From: Liolophura sinensis | Lineage: Eukaryota > Mollusca > Polyplacophora > Chitonida > Chitonidae | NCBI RefSeq assembly: GCF_032854445.1 | Contig: NC_088301.1 | Coordinates: 36,009,187-36,073,186 of the forward strand | Length of the DNA stretch: 64,000 nucleotides | Direction of reading: 5' to 3' | Part shown: piece after piece, positions 47,501 through 57,863 of the stretch | How positions within the stretch are numbered: position 1 is the stretch's first letter | Layout: the number at the start of each line of letters is the position of its first letter | Notes under the pieces: generated by a model | Database searches by the model: none | What the model was told of the DNA's origin: nothing | Seen by the model: only the letters and a program-made list of their open reading frames with translations | Position numbers and translations under genes: made by a program

Positions 47501-50500
47501 GAACAGGCTGAGGGAACATGGACTGAGAGCCAGGAGGCCCTATGTTGGGATCGTGCTGCGTCCTCACCATCGCACAAATCGCCTCCGATGGTGTAACAAC
47601 GTGACTGCATGGAATCTACGCAACTGGCGACGCATTTGGTTCAGTGATGAGTCCAGATTCCTATTGCAGAGACGTGATGGTAGAAACCGGGTTTACAGAC
47701 GTGCTCACGAACGTTATGCCCCTAACTGCGTACGCCAAGTGGACAGATTTGGTGGAGGGAGTGTGATGATGTGGGCAGCAATATCGTATACTGGTCGTAC
47801 AAATCTTGTCCACGTTCAGGGAAATCTTACGGCCGTACGCTACCGAGACACCATCCTGCAGCCACACCTCTTACCTGTCATTGACGTTCAGCGGGAGTTG
47901 TTCCAGCAGGACAACGCCAGACCGCACACGGCACGTGTCACAAGGGACTTCCTCGCCAAAAACAATGTAAATGTGCTACCCTGGCCGTCCCGTTCCCCGG
48001 ATCATAACCCAATTGAGCATCTGTGGGATGAACTTGATCGACGTCTACGCCAACGTCAACCTCAACCCCAAACGCTTCAAGAGCAAGTTGCATGTTTGCA
48101 GGAGGAGTGGCAGAACATTCCCCAGGCCTCTATCCAGCGTCCCATCCGGTCCATGACAAGGCGTGTCAGAACTGTTATTCGTGCCCGTGGTGGTCACAAC
48201 AGATACTGACATTCCACTCAAGTGGGAGACTCATTGTGAGTGTCTTACCTCAAGTTGATGACCTTGTTGTCTAGATATGGACCCTTCCTTAATCTGTGTA
48301 AAAAAATATTTGCAGAATACCAATTCTTATTTAGTTATGCATAATTGAAAAGACTGCATCACCTCCGCAAAAAACCGGGTTATGCGTTTCTTTTTTTGGA
48401 TAGTATATACTATTTATCATTAATTTTCTCCACAAATGCCTGTAGATAATGGCCATGTTTATTTAGACGCTAAAAGCAACTGTTTCGTCATTGAACACAT
48501 TCCTGTTACATTTCAGAAGCACGTCGTGACGTTTATTCATAAAAAAATGAAGATATATGTTCATATATAGGAAACAAGGAAACAAGTCGGATGTTTACGT
48601 TGTAATGTTGTGGATATTTTCCATAATCAAACATAGTTCAGTAAACATTATACTGTGTTTATATTATAAGAGTAAAAAGCTGATTAACATGTAAAAACAT
48701 TTACCATAGCAAACATAACCCTAAATACACTTCCTGTCAATATTCTCTAAATAATGAAATAGGACCTCTTTGACTAGATTGTGGACTATTTGAGTAACTT
48801 GCCAGGTGGCGAAACGTTAAAGAAAACCACGCTTACAAAACATAATTGTAACTCCAACAACTATACTAGAAAGAATTCGAGGAATGTGTAAATTAACCAA
48901 TGCCATTTGCCAAAATAAGAAATTAGCTCTTTCTCTCTGATTTTCCAGATACCCAAATCAGTTCTGCGCGGAACCTTTTCCGATCTACTCGATGCAGTTA
49001 TACAAGGCCCTTGGACAGAAATGGCTAAACTCCGGGCCATATTTCGATGGCTCACATCAATCGACGCCTACAATCTTGTAATCAACGAAACTCCCCCCAC
49101 GTATTCCCCTCTGGAATATTTTAGAAAGATACAAGAAAACAAAGGCAATCACGCCCATCTTTTGTCTGGATTATGTCAGTAAGTCATGCGAAATGTAAAA
49201 TACAAACAATCATAGATGAACAAAGTGTAAGCAAGTTGTTTATAGATCGTGTTTATTTATTTGATTGTTGTTTTACGCCGTACTCAAGAATATTTCACTT
49301 ATATGACGGGGGCCAGCATTATGGGAGGAGGAAACCGGGCAGAGCCCGAGGGAAACCTACGACCATCCACAGGCTGCTGTCAGGCCTTCTTCAAACGTAT
49401 GGCCATAGAGAAAGTCAGCATGAGCTGGATTTGAGCTCAAAGCGATCGAATTGATGAAAGGACCTTGGGTCATTACGCCAGGGTGGCGTCCTAACCCCCT
49501 CGGCCACGGAGGCCCCCTAGATCAGATCTAAAATCCGAAAGTTAGTAGTTGTGTTCAATGACAGTCGTACTAATATTTTTTGATTTTTTGCAGTGGAACA
49601 CGGGTGTGGAAACTACACGTAGATTTATCATGTTTCGAGAGCAGTTTATGCGCAGAGATCCCAAATTAGTGTTTCGAATTTCAAAACAGAGCGCTGGTAT
49701 CTCACACTATAAATAGTACATTTACTTACTCATTTATCATGACGAAATAAGGACTACATTTAGATGATTTTTCAGACAACCTATTCATTTAATTTATTGT
49801 TCCTTTCAGAATGGCTGGAATACCATGTGTCATCATCAGCGGTATGAACAAAAGTGCAGCTTACCAAGTTGGAAAACCATTAGATCGGAAGTCCATGGGT
49901 GCCCAGTGGAACGCAGTATACGTGGAAGGAGAATGGAGGTTGATTGATTCCTTCTGGGCATGCTCGTGTGTGGTTGGAAAGAGAAGTGGCGAGTGGACTC
50001 TGATGGATGAGGACGGACAGGTTGTGGAAGCCAGCGAAGAGGAAGATGAAGGTTTTACTCAGCATAGGATCAACGAGTTTTACTTTCTTACTGATCCAGA
50101 AAAACTGATTTGGACTCATTTTCCCGATGACCCTAACTGGCAGTTGTTAAAAAGACCCATCTCGAAAGCTGAGTTTGAAGAGCATTTTTATGTGCGAGAG
50201 CGTTTCTACCACCTGGATATGGGCACCACACAAGAGAGTCAGATGAAGTGCATTCTCACAACTAAAAAGGGCCAGGCAGATATCCAGTTCTGCTTACCCC
50301 AGGTTAAGAGCAAAAATTTTAGGTTTAAATACATGTTGTATCTTTCCCGGGCAGCACTGAAAGAAAACAAGGCGAATTTTTTCTTGGACCGGTTTATATT
50401 CTTCGAACAGCGTTCTGATCTACTTCTCTTAGCACTGAGGTTTCCCATCAAAGGAACGTTCAAGTTGGATCTATTCGGGGTTGATACCGCGGACAGTGAT

Positions 50501-52364
50501 GTGTTTGATCTGGTATGTACCTACCTCATCCAGTGTCCAGAACCACAGGCGAACTGTTTTCCCTTACCAGACGTGCCACCTTTAGGATGGGGACCATTGT
50601 ATGTCACCTCTCAGGCTGGTCTTAAGCCAAAGACCCATCAGACGGGAGTGATTAACACAAAAGACGGTAACGTAGAAATCAAATTCGGCGTCGACCGAAA
50701 GGTGAAGGTTCACCAAGCTCTGCTTCACGCAGTCATTGACCAAGCCACTCTTAATAATTACTCAGTGACCAGAATGGAGAACGGTGAAGTGATTGTGAAT
50801 GTCAGGTTACCCATGGGCGGAGAATATGCGCTAAAGCTGTATGCCCAGGAAGAGGGCGAGGACGGAGAAGCGCCAAACGTATGTAATTACCTAATAAGAT
50901 GTGATAAAGACACGCTAAACAATATACCCTTTCCTAACGTGCCTACCGGGAGTCTGGGTAAACAGCACATGGGCGACAAACTCGGAGTAAAGGCACTCAG
51001 TCATCCAGTGGGTTGTGTTGAGACGAAGGACGGTCGACTGCCAATGACATTTGAAGCTCCAGAAAATGTGGAACTCATGTGTGAAATCCACAAGGTCAGC
51101 TCTGACGGAAATGTCATCAAAATGGCCGTCCAACCTAAAGTCCACAATGGTGTATGGTCCTTCGACGTGGATCTCCCAGTAACAGGAGAATACTCCCTCA
51201 ATATATTCGCTAAAACTGAAGGAGATGAGGACAGAATTTACAATGTCCACTCATATCTCATAAACTCCAAAGGTCGAAAAAATGCGGAACTGGACCTGGA
51301 AGAGGAGACAACAACCGCCTGTAACCCTGTACCCGTTGAGACTGTGGAGACCGCAGACAACGAACTCTGGATACCGGCACCAGAAGGCTATGAAAACGTT
51401 GTGGCTGCTCTCCACAGGAAAAATGCCAGTGACCCGCCAACTATCCATCAAATATCGTTCCTTAAACAAGATGACCAAGACTTCATCCGCGTCAAGCTGC
51501 CAGAGTACGGTGACTATGTTATGAACTTGTACAACTCGAAAGAAAATGGCAATGTTGAAAATATCGCCAAATATCAGATAAACAGAAAGCCGCCTGCAGA
51601 TCTTTTCCAAACTAATATTCAAACGATCATGGATGCAGTCGAAGGAGGCGAAGAGGATGATCCCGAAGGCAATACCATTAAAGCGGAATCTCCCGTTAGA
51701 GTTCCTTCGCCGATGTCATCCGTTTCAAGCAAAGGCAGTTCAGAGGACAATCTCGATGGTAACTATTTTCTAACGTTTTTTTAATTCACGGTTAAGGGTG
51801 AATAAGTCACACGTTCGATGATCTCGTCAGGTCTGTACTATTTGGCTATATTAATTATTTCAATTTTACCGTATTTCAAAGTTCATCATCATCTTGGTCA
51901 TGGGTTTTATAATGCGTCTGTTATAGTTGTAGCTGTGAATTTCTCGCCTAGGAATAATATACAGCATTTTGTTTCTAGTTGTTGTGTATGTTGTTAACTT
52001 ATTAATGCGATATGATGTAAAATGACATTTACATCTTGGGCTGCAAATATCTCGATTTCATGAGTTTTTCTGCACGTTGTCTGTGAAAAACGTGACAGAA
52101 TTTTTTAACATTTACTTTTTCGTAAATTATTTAGATTTTTCTCAAACACTTACTTTTAGACGCTAAAAAGAAGACAGCAAAAAAGCAGCTCGAGAATGCC
52201 ATGGAGACCAAAGACATTGGACGGTTGCGAAAAGCGTTGGCGGCCTGCACTGAGGCAAACGTCGGGGAAACGGAATTGTTAGAGAAAGCCAATCGACTGC
52301 TCCAAGTCCTGGAAGCCAAGAAAGGTTTGCTCCTTCAGATGTCTGTCTGTGTGTGCGTGCGTGC

Positions 52365-52408
<44 letters not shown>

Positions 52409-54154
52409 TGCTTGGATTGTCTTAGAATGAAATGGTCGATGGTTAATGAGAAGTACACTATCTTTGAACAATGTGCACTGTACTCTCTACACTGTATTCT
52501 CGCTAGTAGGCAATAAAGTTGTTGATATATCCCCTTTAACTCAATATTTAGTATCCCAACAAGTTATATACCAAAACTTCAATTAATCCAACTAAACAAT
52601 GAAATAGTATGACTGCTAGGTTTTCTCTCCTATTGTTCCTAAACAGTTTTAATGGAAGCTTCGGCGAAAAGGAATCTGAAGATGTTGGATGATGCCATTA
52701 GCAATGCAAAGAATGCCAACTTTGACCACATGTTGGATCTACAGATCGCCATGGCAAAGAAAACTACGTGATCAACTGGCGAGGATAGAGAAACTCAGGC
52801 ATCAAGTCCTGTCTATGGAACAGAAGACGATAGCAGAGATCAAGTCTTTTTCTAGTCCACCGGATGGTGTTTTCCAGACTATGCAGGCAGCCTTCCTGCT
52901 TTTGGGTCACACGAAGAAAGACGTCAAGGTGACCGTGGTTATGAATTTGTTTTTAAGGCAAAAAACTCTGCTAGTGGACTATGCTAGCTGGAGACCCGGC
53001 CTCTTTCCATCGTTTCCATATTACTATTTATTAAATGTAATGACAATATATCATTCTGAGGTGGCCAGTGATGTCTAATAAATTGCTGTAACTCAGTAAC
53101 TGAGGTAAATTAATAAAAAAAAATGGTTTTCACCTGTTACGTGTGACCAGCTGACAACTTTCTACTACCTGCTTACTGTCTTCGCTGTTCTTCTTTGACT
53201 CTTCATGGTGTAGTCTTTTATATCAATTAAACAGGTATCAGTTAGCTGTAAAATACCATTTCATTCGGTGTCAATTCAAAAAGGTAGTTATGTATAGGTG
53301 ATATTACTTGTGTGTACATTTTGAAATGTTAATCTATTAAACTAGAGGTAATTTAGCCAATTCTCTCATTCAAAGGCCATATTCTTTTTGTGTTAAGTAC
53401 TCTTGTCCTTTAGAAGGTATGTCTGCTGTTCTTATTACCTGTACAAAAATTAATGTAAGACTAGTTCCCCATTTATATTTATAACCTTCGCTCTACAGGA
53501 ATGGCCTATGGTAGTAGCACTTATGTCCAAGACTGGCAAAGAGTCCCTGATGCGAAAAGTGTCCATGTTTGAGCCACAAACAACTTATTTAGATTATGCC
53601 CGCAAAGCGAAAGAAACCGTCGCAGAATTTAGTTTGGAACGCATTCGGAACGTCAACTCAGGGGCTGCCACGTTTTATGTCTGGGTAAGTTACGGTCACT
53701 GATGATGTTAAATCTGCAAAGAAGCCCTGGTTGTCAGCATATTCACATTATTCATGTTAGCTGTTATATTGCTGCTTTGGCATTAATTCATCTTAATGAT
53801 CTTTGCCTTTGAAATACCGTAATAATCTAGAACCACCTACACTTATTAATTTGGAATGTCCATAATTTTCAGTTAGCATTTACAAGTTTTTACCATTAGC
53901 CTCAAATCAAAGAAGAAATATATGAAATACGCATAACCAGGAAGTACAGATATACAGATACAGACATTTTCGTCCAAAACATCCTGTGTAAGGGACAGAG
54001 ATCTGTGAATTGTAACGTATAAAGGTGTATCGTGCGGTCAAACCTTTGAAAAATTTATGACGTCCTTATACTTTCATTCAAACAGGTTACGGGAATGACA
54101 GAGGAGGTAGAGTCCACAGGAGGCGCAGGCATGTCTCCATCGAAAAGAAAATGA
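44553..54154 (+). CDS. KY/hillarin-type transglutaminase-like protein with a C-terminal dynein-stalk-like region (8 exons; frameshift in exon 6)
   Basis: Exons 44553-44645, 46556-46687, 48949-49178, 49810-51758, 52160-52324, 52647-52928, 53499-53684 and 54086-54154 give about 1034 residues once one extra base is allowed for. N-terminus MGSGAST fits N-myristoylation (Gly2, Ser6). Residues ~76-230 are a transglutaminase-like domain (MAKLRAIFRWLTSIDA; AQWNAVYVEGEWRLIDSFW), followed by about four ~115-residue KY-type Ig-like repeats ending near residue 760 (each closing like GEYxLxLYA). The catalytic Cys and His appear absent; Asp198 (LIDSFW) remains. Residues ~800-1015 are helical, ending in IAEIKSFSSPPDGV...AAFLLLG...EWP and TFYVWVTGM, like the dynein stalk head. 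In exon 6 an A4 run at 52760-52763 shifts the frame and creates TGA at 52769; the next exon's phase fits only if one base is removed. KY proteins are cytoskeletal scaffolds; the role here is inferred. Confidence 0.82.
46448..46469. repeat. (AAAG)n microsatellite
   Basis: About five AAAG units, 90 bp before exon 2 of the KY/dynein-stalk gene. Confidence 0.85.
46875..48403 (+). mobile_element. Intact Tc1-like transposon in intron 2 of the KY/dynein-stalk gene
   Basis: A 1529-bp element with 23-bp perfect inverted repeats starting ctatccaaaaaaagaaacgc, flanked by TA at 46873-46874 and 48404-48405. It encodes a full-length transposase with no defects and lies in the sense direction of the host gene. 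Perfect ends and an open gene suggest a recent arrival. Confidence 0.92.
47202..48209 (+). CDS. Tc1-like transposase, DD34E, apparently intact
   Basis: 335 codons, no intron. N-terminal paired-type helix-turn-helix DNA-binding region (residues ~1-110; SIPRRLHVSQSTISRLAARY and a GRPR hook RRRSGRPRV at 52-60). The catalytic triad is D149 (WFSDESRF), D237 (FQQDNARPHTA) and E272 (SPDHNPIEHLWDEL), with exactly 34 residues between the last two, the Tc1 signature DD34E. It catalyses cut-and-paste at TA dinucleotides. The length is typical of the family. The ATG at 47202 is the first in frame. Confidence 0.95.
   Translation: MPRLDTVTRNIAIGRLQAGESQSSIPRRLHVSQSTISRLAARYNNTGTTNDRRRSGRPRVTTAAQDRYMRVLHLRDRCATAESTAASIPGLRRISGQTVRNRLREHGLRARRPYVGIVLRPHHRTNRLRWCNNVTAWNLRNWRRIWFSDESRFLLQRRDGRNRVYRRAHERYAPNCVRQVDRFGGGSVMMWAAISYTGRTNLVHVQGNLTAVRYRDTILQPHLLPVIDVQRELFQQDNARPHTARVTRDFLAKNNVNVLPWPSRSPDHNPIEHLWDELDRRLRQRQPQPQTLQEQVACLQEEWQNIPQASIQRPIRSMTRRVRTVIRARGGHNRY
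49252..49517 (-). repeat. Full-length SINE in intron 3 of the KY/dynein-stalk gene (antisense)
   Basis: Reverse complement of the 8741-9009 family: tail 'tttatttatttgattg' at the left, 3' motif gccgtactcaagaatatttc, body, and tRNA-like head ending 'ggccacggaggcccc' at the right. Complete head and tail. Boundaries ±5 bp. Confidence 0.85.
52349..52402. repeat. (GCGT)n(GT)n microsatellite next to a splice donor
   Basis: About 54 bp of alternating GCGT then pure GT units starting 25 bp after the donor of exon 5 (52324/52325) of the KY/dynein-stalk gene. Confidence 0.92.
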
Positions 54155-56810
54155 TTAAATCTTCCGGTATAAAAAAGCTTAAGCTTTATTTTTACTTAAT
54201 AATGATCCGTCCACATGCATGCACTTTATTAATAAGAATGAGTTTTAATTGATTTTCTGTGATAATACGATGCTTATTTTGAAAATAGTTTACTATGTTA
54301 CAGATATAAATGTCTGATGTTATTGTTTTTTTAAAGATGATTTAGTAAATAAGTGATTCTTGAAATTTCCAACGGGAATGTCAACAAATTGTATGCAGTT
54401 AAGATATATTTGACGTCTACGTTTGAATGCAATCTTTGTACGCACGGTTCACAATTGTTCAGTTTAATTTTTGCAAAATTTACGAAATTAATAAACTGAG
54501 TTTTGAATATGCAACTGATATGATGTCACGCCATTCTTACTTGTACATTGTATCACAGGATGTGTTTCGGTTACAACATTACCACATATCAATAATGTTA
54601 GTCGGTACTTCGTTGTGGTTATGTTGTTAAGGTCTTCTCCAGTGAACAGAATGGAAAACTGAATTACCACAAGAGACATTGGTTCAATGAAATTTTCAAG
54701 GTCGCTGTTTGAATTTTTTTCGGAGCCATATTTGTAGGCAATTAACAGTGGACGGTACGCTAGCTCTGTTGTATTCTTAGTTAAAGCTGTCTTAAGACAA
54801 CTTCTTTTCCACTAATCTGACATGACAAACATAGAAAAAATTATCACTATAACTTGCCAAAGGTCGGTGGTGTAATCTAGGTATTCCGGTTTCCTCCGCT
54901 CATAACATATTGACCGCAATCCTATGTGAAAAATTCATCATTATAGCGTTAATCAACAGTAATATACGGCTTCCATGTAAAAGTCATGTTAAGAACCTTT
55001 CATGGAGGTAGCAGAAATTTGAAGAATCACCTTTTTCCATTATTTTTGTGACGTTGGTGATAATGAATTTCGCTGTAAATCGCTTGCTTTTCATCCATAT
55101 AACGTATGTCACGCTGGAAAGTTTCACAGCAATTTACCAAAAGTTGATGGTTTACTCCCCACACTCTGGTTTCCTCTAGCCATAAAGCTGGCCGTCATAT
55201 TTGTTAGAAATTAGACTACTTGAGACATAATTCTGTGACTAAATTCACTTACTGGTTGATTGATAGGTGCTGAAGAATGTTTCACTTACATAAAGGTGGT
55301 CAAGTTTTTGAGTGGAGGAAACCGGAGTGTCCGGCGTAAACCACCGACATTCCCCAGGTTGAGAGTTGGATTTGAACATGCGACCCCATTGGTAAATGGT
55401 CTGATGGACAGAGGGAACTATACGCTTTGATCATCTGAGCCCGAAAGACCCTTCTGTGATTTGACTGGCATACTAGCGAACATTTACTGGTTTCAGGTTT
55501 TAGTTGAAGCCTGTGGTCCTCATCACTCTAGCTCCCAACGAACCTATCAGGTGTTATACTTGAATGTCATTTGTAGAGACTTGGGATATACACATAAATT
55601 AATGAGTTCGAGAAAGAAATAGTTTGAAGCCAATTAAATGCATAGTCTACTCTAAAATGAAGTATATATCAGATGAAAGACTATTAAAAACTGTTCAGGA
55701 AAATAGTTGGGTTATTTTTATTTTATTTATTTATTTTTTTAGGATTTTTCTATTCGGGTCAAATTGAGTTAAAAGATCAAATTCTACGGTGATCTGTTGG
55801 GACCCGGAAGGTGTCATTTACGTCACATCTATACCATTTGCCTGAAACAATTCGCTCAAATGTCAAAACAGAGAATGCATTCACAGATCTAGCTGTACAT
55901 GTATTTTGAATGAAGAAAAGCAGCAGTCTATTCTGTGTTAGCAAAAACCTTCTGTGATATCACTGGTCCCGTTGTGGCCAGAAGAGGTCACCACAGAATT
56001 AAATATACAACTGCATCTTTCTAGATTAAACCAATTGTCAAAAAAAATAAATCCAACTATTTTCTTAGACAATTTTTATTGCTCTTCAGTCTGATACATA
56101 CTTCATTTACTTTGCCTTTAGCCGGATGAAATTTATTAAGGTATTGCAGCAACAAGTTGGCTTTCTTGGATCACGATAATGCATATTTTAAAAATCCTAT
56201 CCTTGGTAGTTGGACAGAATTACATGTATGATTGAAATATAACATTAAATGGCTTCGGTTTAGTCCAACAACTGGACAAAATATAATATCTGCAGTTGAC
56301 AACTTATACCCCTTATTCTTTGAATGAATAAGTCATCTTTGCTTGACGGAAAACATATGGGAACCCTGAGCATGAGGAAGTCAATACATTTCAGACATAA
56401 CTTGATAAAAGCACACATGTTCAACTGTCACCTCTTTCGAGTTTTCAAAATATATTTTTAAAACATTTGTTTATTTATTTTGTTGTTGTTTACTCTCATT
56501 CTAAAGAAACTTTTTACTTACACGGTGGCTGTCAGGGAGACTGAAGTGCCCACGATAAACTACCGAGCCTATTGGCGAACTTTCCCACTGTTAACTTACT
56601 TGGGGAAAAAAATGGTCTGCAACCTTAAACTGTGAAAACGGCCCATGGAGTTTGAAACAGTCCGATCAAGAAAAGGATTGAACCAATACGTGCCTGCGGC
56701 GAGGAGTCGATCTCCCTGTCTGTGGCCCATGTACCGCTCCCTTTTACGATTTTGTGATAAAATGCCTATATTGCCATTGTTGTCTATACATCACTAATGG
56801 ATGGAGACTG
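54155..56810. other. 3'UTR and repeat-rich interval
   Basis: No gene supported. It contains diverged antisense SINE-like fragments ('agtggaggaaaccggagtgt' at about 55312-55332 with a tRNA-like head toward 55440; a weaker relative at about 56510-56740). Confidence 0.4.
55250..55445 (-). repeat. Diverged antisense SINE-like element
   Basis: Reads 'gtggaggaaaccggagtgt' and 'ttggatttgaacatgcgacc' (antisense B-box-like) toward a tRNA-like head at the right, in the order expected of an antisense SINE. Differs in body from the common family here. Confidence 0.4.
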
Positions 56811-57177
56811 GTTTCCATGACCAAAAGATGTTGATCTGGGGGAACACGTTTTCACATGATCGCTTGTAATTATATTCATGTATTATCTCCAATATTATAC
56901 TGGTATATAGACCGTAAATAAGTCTCCTTGTTAACCTTCGCTAACAGCAATTTGACAGCAATTTACTCTATCCGGTTGGGCATCCAGTCCTTCAACAATC
57001 AGACATTAAGAAGTTAACTGCAGGGGTCGGTGAGAAACTGAGTACAAGCAGGAGTCAAACTGTCGGAGCTCACATGATTTAGAACAAGGGAATATTAGCA
57101 TAGCAGATTAAAACTGAAGCTTTTATTCATGCTATTAAAGCCTCTATATATTGTAAAACTTAAAATTCTATTATTTC
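56811..57177 (+). repeat. Long direct repeat, left copy
   Basis: A ~365-bp block that recurs at 59273-59632 in the same orientation at about 93% identity by eye. Starts gtttccatgaccaaaagatg and ends aaaattctattatttc. It is noncoding. The two copies bracket the orphan ORF at 57864-59054. Confidence 0.85.
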
Positions 57178-57435
57178 GCCGTTTAATAAAGACTACGCCC
57201 TCGGCAACCGTGGTCCCCCCTCACAGAGCGTGGAAGGCGTGGGGAACCCCAGATCTTCGCCTTTCCCATGTTCTGCTTGTTTTCTGGCACGAAGGATTAT
57301 CCATCTTAATTACGGTATAATATACAACCTACAGGTACATATAAAAAGTAACAAGACATCACAAAACTACAAAGTGAGGGATTGTTTAAAGACATACTAC
57401 ATGTACCACATACGACAATAAATTATTCATAGGAA

Positions 57436-57526
57436 CTCTGTACAAACACGCCGTCGTATAAGTGAAATATTCTTGAGTACGGCGTAAAATACCAATCAAA
57501 TAAATAAATAAATCTCTGTACAAACA
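57436..57526 (+). repeat. Short SINE insertion with 13-bp target duplication
   Basis: A 65-bp 5'-truncated SINE (57449-57513) is flanked by exact copies of ctctgtacaaaca at 57436-57448 and 57514-57526. This is the clearest target-site duplication of any SINE in the window and shows LINE-type target-primed retrotransposition. Confidence 0.93.
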
Positions 57527-57863
57527 GGTGCGTTACGCATTGATGGTAAAATCACCTGAAGAAAATGTAGCTTTTCCTAACGACAAAAAAATTATACATG
57601 ACACATAGCTTGCAAATGATATACTAAAAGGTGTGTAAAACAATTACACCCACAAATATAATAAAAAAAAGAAATGCTAAATGCGAATTAAACGAAATGT
57701 GAAGAAAATATAAATTAATATTTACTTGATATTTTAGTGGAAAAACTTCACAATGTCACAATAAAAGATTATTGAATGGCGTACACACTAATGTCTCGTT
57801 GTACAGGTGAAAATTTACTACCAGTTTCAAGCAAATATAATTCATCTGTATGTTCAAGTACTA

